DNA of 8,632 nucleotides. Origin: Candidatus Doudnabacteria bacterium (GTDB taxonomy: Bacteria > Patescibacteriota > Doudnabacteria > UBA920). Where the stretch lies: NCBI GenBank assembly GCA_023245915.1, contig JAHFJK010000046.1:1-8632 (forward strand), written 5' to 3'. The position numbers were made by a program, and so were the translations under genes. The notes below the pieces were generated by a model that was not told where the DNA came from, searched no databases, and saw only the letters and a list, made by a program, of their open reading frames with translations. Each line of letters opens with the position of its first letter. The stretch's first letter is position 1. Below, piece by piece: positions 6,471 through 8,632 of the stretch.

Positions 6471-7045
6471 AAGTTGCCGTAAAAAAAATTCTATTATTTT
6501 TGGGGATTTTCGCGTTTTTATTTGTGGTTGTTAACTGGCAATATTTTTGGCAGAATTTGCGCTATTCTTTTGTTAAAAACCCGGGGACAACGGCTTTATC
6601 AGCTTCTTCAACCGCAGAGCCTGATATGCTAATTATTGACAGTCTGGGTATTAAAGCGCCAATTATTTATGTGAGCGAAAAGGGCGAGCCGGTCTATCAG
6701 GAGGCTTTAAAAAACGGCGTGGTACATTTTCCGGGTACAGCCGAAGTCGGCCAATTGGGTAATGTTTATATTTTTGGCCATTCCTCCGACTATTTTTGGA
6801 GCCAGGGCAAATACAAGACTGTGTTTGCGCTTTTGCCGCGTATAAAAAAGGGCGCGGAAATTTGGGTGAGTGATGCTAAAGGTGTTCAATTTAAGTATAT
6901 CGTTACTGACTCTTTTGTGGCTTCGGCTAATGACGTAAAGTTCCTTGACCAGCAGGGCAATACAAAAAAATTGCTAACCCTGCAAACCTCCTGGCCCATT
7001 GGCACAGCCTTAAAGCGCTGGATTGTCAGGGCGGAAATAAAATAA
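6467..7045 (+). CDS. Sortase-family protein with Ser in place of the catalytic Cys
   Basis: This 192-residue protein has an N-terminal membrane segment (~7-24) and then a sortase barrel. VHFPGTAEVGQLGN (86-99) leads to the catalytic His in IFGHSSDY (H105). The strand LLTLQTSWPIGTALKRWIV (169-187) matches the sortase TLxTC...R block, with the conserved Arg at R184. At the nucleophile position the codon is TCC (Ser175, 6989-6991), and the protein has no Cys anywhere. The family normally uses Cys to attack LPXTG between Thr and Gly. The start is TTG, overlapping the preceding stop by 4 nt (TTGA), which implies coupling to its likely substrate, the LPRTG protein. It may be a serine-nucleophile variant, an inactive binding relative, or a sequencing error (one base from TGC). 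Sortase assignment is secure; activity is not. Confidence 0.85.
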   Translation: MKVAVKKILLFLGIFAFLFVVVNWQYFWQNLRYSFVKNPGTTALSASSTAEPDMLIIDSLGIKAPIIYVSEKGEPVYQEALKNGVVHFPGTAEVGQLGNVYIFGHSSDYFWSQGKYKTVFALLPRIKKGAEIWVSDAKGVQFKYIVTDSFVASANDVKFLDQQGNTKKLLTLQTSWPIGTALKRWIVRAEIK

Positions 7046-7116
7046 TGTATGAAAAAAATAAAGGAATATTTTAACAACACGATGTAGAACACTTTATAAA
7101 GTTTTCAGGCAAATAA

Positions 7117-7153
7117 AAACGAAGCGGACTCATATAGAATCCGCTTCACGTTT
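7117..7153. terminator. Hairpin after the sortase gene, stronger as a minus-strand terminator
   Basis: GAAGCGGA (7121-7128) pairs with TCCGCTTC (7140-7147) around an 11-nt loop; AAAC/GTTT can extend it after a 2-nt bulge. On the + strand only GTTT follows, which is weak. On the minus strand the stem is followed by GTTTTTATTT, a good U-tract. It lies 71 nt past the sortase stop and probably insulates the surface locus from the accessory genes. Confidence 0.55.
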
Positions 7154-7179
7154 AGTAGTGTCATTGTACCAGATTATTA

Positions 7180-7201
7180 ACATTTGTCACATGTCAAATA
7201 T
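7180..7201. promoter_or_regulatory. Possible autoregulatory operator of the CopG-type antitoxin
   Basis: A 22-bp imperfect palindrome (16 of 22 positions symmetric; outer parts ATTTG...CAAAT) ends exactly before ATG 7202. Ribbon-helix-helix antitoxins commonly repress their own gene through such a site. The site also argues for the ATG at 7202 over the TTG at 7184, which lies inside it. This is an inference only. Confidence 0.3.
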
Positions 7202-7465
7202 ATGAAAAAGCCCTTGAAAATCGTTAAATTTAAAAATGGAGACCAAGAACGCCAATTTTGGTCCAAAATAGATTTAAGCGACTATTTAGAGCCAAGCGAT
7301 TTAGTTGATGTTTCATTTCTAAACCTTAAGCCCAGCACGCGCTCTATTTCTTTGCGCTTGCCGGAATATGTTATTGCTCGCACCAAAGAGAAAGCCAATG
7401 CCCTGGATATCCCATACCAAGCTTTAATGAAGCAATACATTGCCAAAGGCTCTTTTAACGAGTAA
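7202..7465 (+). CDS. CopG-type ribbon-helix-helix antitoxin, no toxin partner visible
   Basis: This 87-residue protein matches the COG5304/PF12441 antitoxin pattern. It has FWSKIDLSDYLEP (~20-32), a short acidic and hydrophobic linker, then STRSISLRLPEYVIARTKEKA (46-66) as the ribbon-helix-helix start, and a second helix with IPYQALMKQYI (70-80). Members of this family normally pair with a BrnT-like toxin in the same operon. There is no toxin reading frame in the 156 nt upstream, and the next gene is DUF3800, so it appears orphaned or works in trans. ATG 7202 was chosen; a TTG at 7184 would add six residues but overlaps the proposed operator. The leader has no Shine-Dalgarno sequence. Confidence 0.78.
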   Translation: MKKPLKIVKFKNGDQERQFWSKIDLSDYLEPSDLVDVSFLNLKPSTRSISLRLPEYVIARTKEKANALDIPYQALMKQYIAKGSFNE

Positions 7466-7478
7466 ATATTTTAGCAGC

Positions 7479-7565
7479 TTATCCAAAAGTGGAAGTAAAA
7501 GCCTCAAAGCCGGCTTGGGGGATGGTAATTTCTATTTCATGTTCGCTGTATTGGCCTGAGTTTGA
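7479..7565 (-). pseudogene. Remnant of a C-terminal coding end (copy 1, ...IPQAGFEAFTSTFG stop)
   Basis: Read on the minus strand, a 28-codon open stretch ends in IPQAGFEAFTSTFG followed by TAA (plus-strand TTA at 7479-7481). It has no start, and an upstream in-frame stop lies at 7566-7568. A second copy with the same ending lies at 8367-8462. The parent protein is not recognised. It overlaps no other coding sequence and sits between the antitoxin and the DUF3800 gene. Confidence 0.4.
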
Positions 7566-7598
7566 TTAGATAAGTATGGAAGTGATAAACTATTGAAT

Positions 7599-8171
7599 AT
7601 GAAACAGAAAATTTATTGCTATGTTGATGAGACAGGGCAGGATACTAAGGGGGAGTTCTTTTTGGTGTCTGTTGTTTTAAAAGACAAGGAACAGCTTGCT
7701 AAGCTACAACGGAAGCTCGAGAAAGTCGAGCAAAGCAGCGGTAAGAATTTGGTTAAATGGTTTAAGGCGACTTTCCCGGTTAGGCAAGCCTACCTATCAG
7801 AGCTGCTGAAAATTAAAGAGCTCCAAGACGCGATTTATTATTCGAATTACCACAACACGACGGAATATACGGCTCTGATGGCATTAGCAATTGCAAAGTC
7901 GATTTTATCTAAAACTACTCCGAATGCCGATTATACAGCAACAATAATTATTGATGCTTTAAACGATGCAGAAAATGAACGCATCAGGCAGGAACTAAAA
8001 AAGCTCGCCATCCATTACCGGAAAATTAGGGGAATGAAAGACGAGCAAGATGCGATGTTAAGGCTTGCAGATTGTATGGCCGGATTTTTGAGAGATTATA
8101 TTGAAAATCAGAGGTATGCTAAAAAGCTTATGCCCCAGTTCTTTGAGGCCAAAATGGTTAAAGAAATTTAA
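7599..8171 (+). CDS. DUF3800 family protein (RNase H-like fold)
   Basis: This 190-residue protein has the DUF3800 (PF12686) layout. An N-terminal strand carries the acidic pair YVDETGQ (D10, E11) followed by GEFFLVSVVL. A central strand has TIIIDALND (D119), and the C-terminal helix has KDEQDAMLRLADCMAGFLRD (D151, D158), the usual LAD..AG signature. The acidic set at strand and helix ends resembles an RNase H-like nuclease centre, but the biochemical activity of the family is not established. It is common in mobile or defence-like islands. ATG 7599 gives the usual close start to the DE motif. A TTG at 7593 is better spaced (10 nt) from the only Shine-Dalgarno-like site, GGAAG at 7578-7582, and would add two residues. 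The two FEAF remnants lie on either side of the gene. Confidence 0.82.
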   Translation: MKQKIYCYVDETGQDTKGEFFLVSVVLKDKEQLAKLQRKLEKVEQSSGKNLVKWFKATFPVRQAYLSELLKIKELQDAIYYSNYHNTTEYTALMALAIAKSILSKTTPNADYTATIIIDALNDAENERIRQELKKLAIHYRKIRGMKDEQDAMLRLADCMAGFLRDYIENQRYAKKLMPQFFEAKMVKEI

Positions 8172-8174
8172 AAA

Positions 8175-8194
8175 CCGAGCTGTCAATGGCTCGG
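8175..8194 (+). other. Small hairpin after the DUF3800 gene
   Basis: CCGAGC (8175-8180) pairs with GCTCGG (8189-8194) across an 8-nt loop. There is no T-run after it, so it is a weak terminator at best. The ATG of the possible small ORF at 8186 lies in the loop, which would allow control of its translation if that ORF is real. Confidence 0.4.
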
Positions 8195-8290
8195 CAACCC
8201 AACATTGTTAAGAGGTTGGCTGACTCTATTCCGATTAAGGAAAGCCTCCCGAAAGGGAAAGTTTTTGAGTATCTTAATACTAGCAAATAG
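8186..8290 (+). CDS. Possible 34-residue small protein downstream of DUF3800
   Basis: ATG at 8186 opens a 34-codon frame ending in TAG at 8288-8290. It begins MARQPNIVKRLADSIPI and continues through SLPKGKVFEYL. The composition is balanced: amphipathic and Lys-rich, with a plausible helix-turn-helix pattern and no low-complexity sequence. It starts 14 nt after the DUF3800 stop. There is no clear ribosome site and the start sits in a hairpin loop, so this could be chance. It is not a continuation of the DUF3800 frame. Confidence 0.35.
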   Translation: MARQPNIVKRLADSIPIKESLPKGKVFEYLNTSK

Positions 8291-8366
8291 CGAACGTTTG
8301 TCAAGTAAAAATCAACTATATGAAATTTAACACTTAGGTAAATATCTACGGACGCACTTTTTTCTA

Positions 8367-8462
8367 TTATCCAAAAGTAAACGCAAAAGCCTCAAAGCTG
8401 GGTTGGGGAATTCCGGTGTCTATCTGTATTCTCTTTGTAATTTTGGAATCAAAGGTTTGAAT
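8367..8462 (-). pseudogene. Remnant of a C-terminal coding end (copy 2, ...IPQPSFEAFAFTFG stop)
   Basis: On the minus strand, a 31-codon stretch bounded upstream by an in-frame TAG (8463-8465) ends in IPQPSFEAFAFTFG and TAA. Over 57 nt it matches the copy at 7479-7535 at about 44 positions, including a 14-nt identical block (AAAAGCCTCAAAGC). It has no start codon. The parent family is not recognised. The 76 nt before it (8291-8366) show no gene or clear structure. Confidence 0.4.
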
Positions 8463-8495
8463 CTAAAAGAGCGGTTTAAAAAATATGACGCCGGT

Positions 8496-8632
8496 TCATC
8501 TTTTATTTTGCAAAAAAATTAAGCTGACAATTTTGGCAAGATTAATCACAATTAGTCCGGTTAAGAGCCAGTAGTCAATTTTATGCAAGACAAACATTTG
8601 GTACAGCACGCCTAAAGAGAGTATGATTAAGC
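8496..8632 (-). CDS. C-terminal end of an integral membrane protein, 5' end outside the window
   Basis: On the minus strand a frame enters from the right edge and runs 44 codons to TGA (plus-strand TCA at 8496-8498). It encodes two hydrophobic segments, LIILSLGVLYQMFVL and YWLLTGLIVINLAKIVSLIF, separated by HKID and ending in LQNKR. That is a typical last hairpin of a multi-pass membrane protein with a basic tail. Too little is present to name a family. Confidence 0.5.
   Translation of the reverse strand, partial: LIILSLGVLYQMFVLHKIDYWLLTGLIVINLAKIVSLIFLQNKR

Noticed and set aside
6467..6482. TGA read as Gly (code 25) at 6468-6470
   Set aside because: Readthrough would add only four residues before TAA at 6480-6482, so it is not excluded here, but nothing supports it: the protein already ends in a complete sorting signal and basic tail.
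7092..7101. CTTTATAAAG palindrome after the sortase
   Set aside because: It is ten AT-rich bases in an AT-rich spacer; likely chance.
7184..7201. TTG 7184 as the antitoxin start
   Set aside because: It adds six unsupported residues and lies inside the palindrome that probably serves as operator; ATG 7202 fits the family start.
8245..8266. TCCC-GAAA-GGGA hairpin followed by T-run as a terminator
   Set aside because: The stem is only 4 bp, and it lies inside the possible small ORF.
8172..8300. tRNA or small RNA after DUF3800
   Set aside because: No acceptor stem, T-loop or anticodon arm pattern could be found; the only pairing is a 6-bp hairpin.

Overview
The window looks like part of a Candidate Phyla Radiation (Patescibacteria, probably Parcubacteria-like) genome. 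The reasons are the AT-leaning sequence, the almost complete absence of Shine-Dalgarno motifs, tightly packed surface genes, and proteins with an AFEAH(V/I)xNVTA-type export signal next to a SipW/ER-type signal peptidase and a sortase. This placement is inference; there is no rRNA or other marker gene. TGG is the only Trp codon and both TGA stops sit where proteins plausibly end, so the standard bacterial code is assumed.

Positions 2-7045 hold eight genes on the + strand that read as one cell-surface assembly locus. In order they are: (1) the C-terminal part of a repeat adhesin with Cna-B/SpaA-like domains, cut by the window start; (2) a TasA-like secreted protein; (3) a large paralogue of it fused to a LamG/concanavalin-like lectin domain; (4) a membrane-anchored Ig-like protein; (5) a SipW-type signal peptidase; (6) a protein with the same export motif and a long Thr/Ser/Pro/Asp/Glu-rich tail; (7) a third TasA-like paralogue ending in Gly-rich linker, LPRTG, membrane segment and basic tail; (8) a sortase whose catalytic Cys position is Ser and which contains no Cys at all. 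Genes 5-6 overlap by 1 nt and genes 7-8 by 4 nt. The likely workflow is that the SipW-type peptidase matures the AFEA-signal proteins, the LPRTG protein is held at the membrane or linked by the sortase, and the lectin and isopeptide-type domains provide adhesion. A 143-bp MITE-like element with 12-bp inverted ends and a 5-bp ATTTA duplication sits between genes 4 and 5.

Positions 7046-8632 are accessory in character. A hairpin closes the surface locus. After it come an orphan CopG-type antitoxin (COG5304-like), a DUF3800 protein, a possible 34-residue small ORF, and two short minus-strand remnants of the same C-terminal coding end, which flank the DUF3800 gene. At the right edge is the C-terminus of a minus-strand membrane protein.
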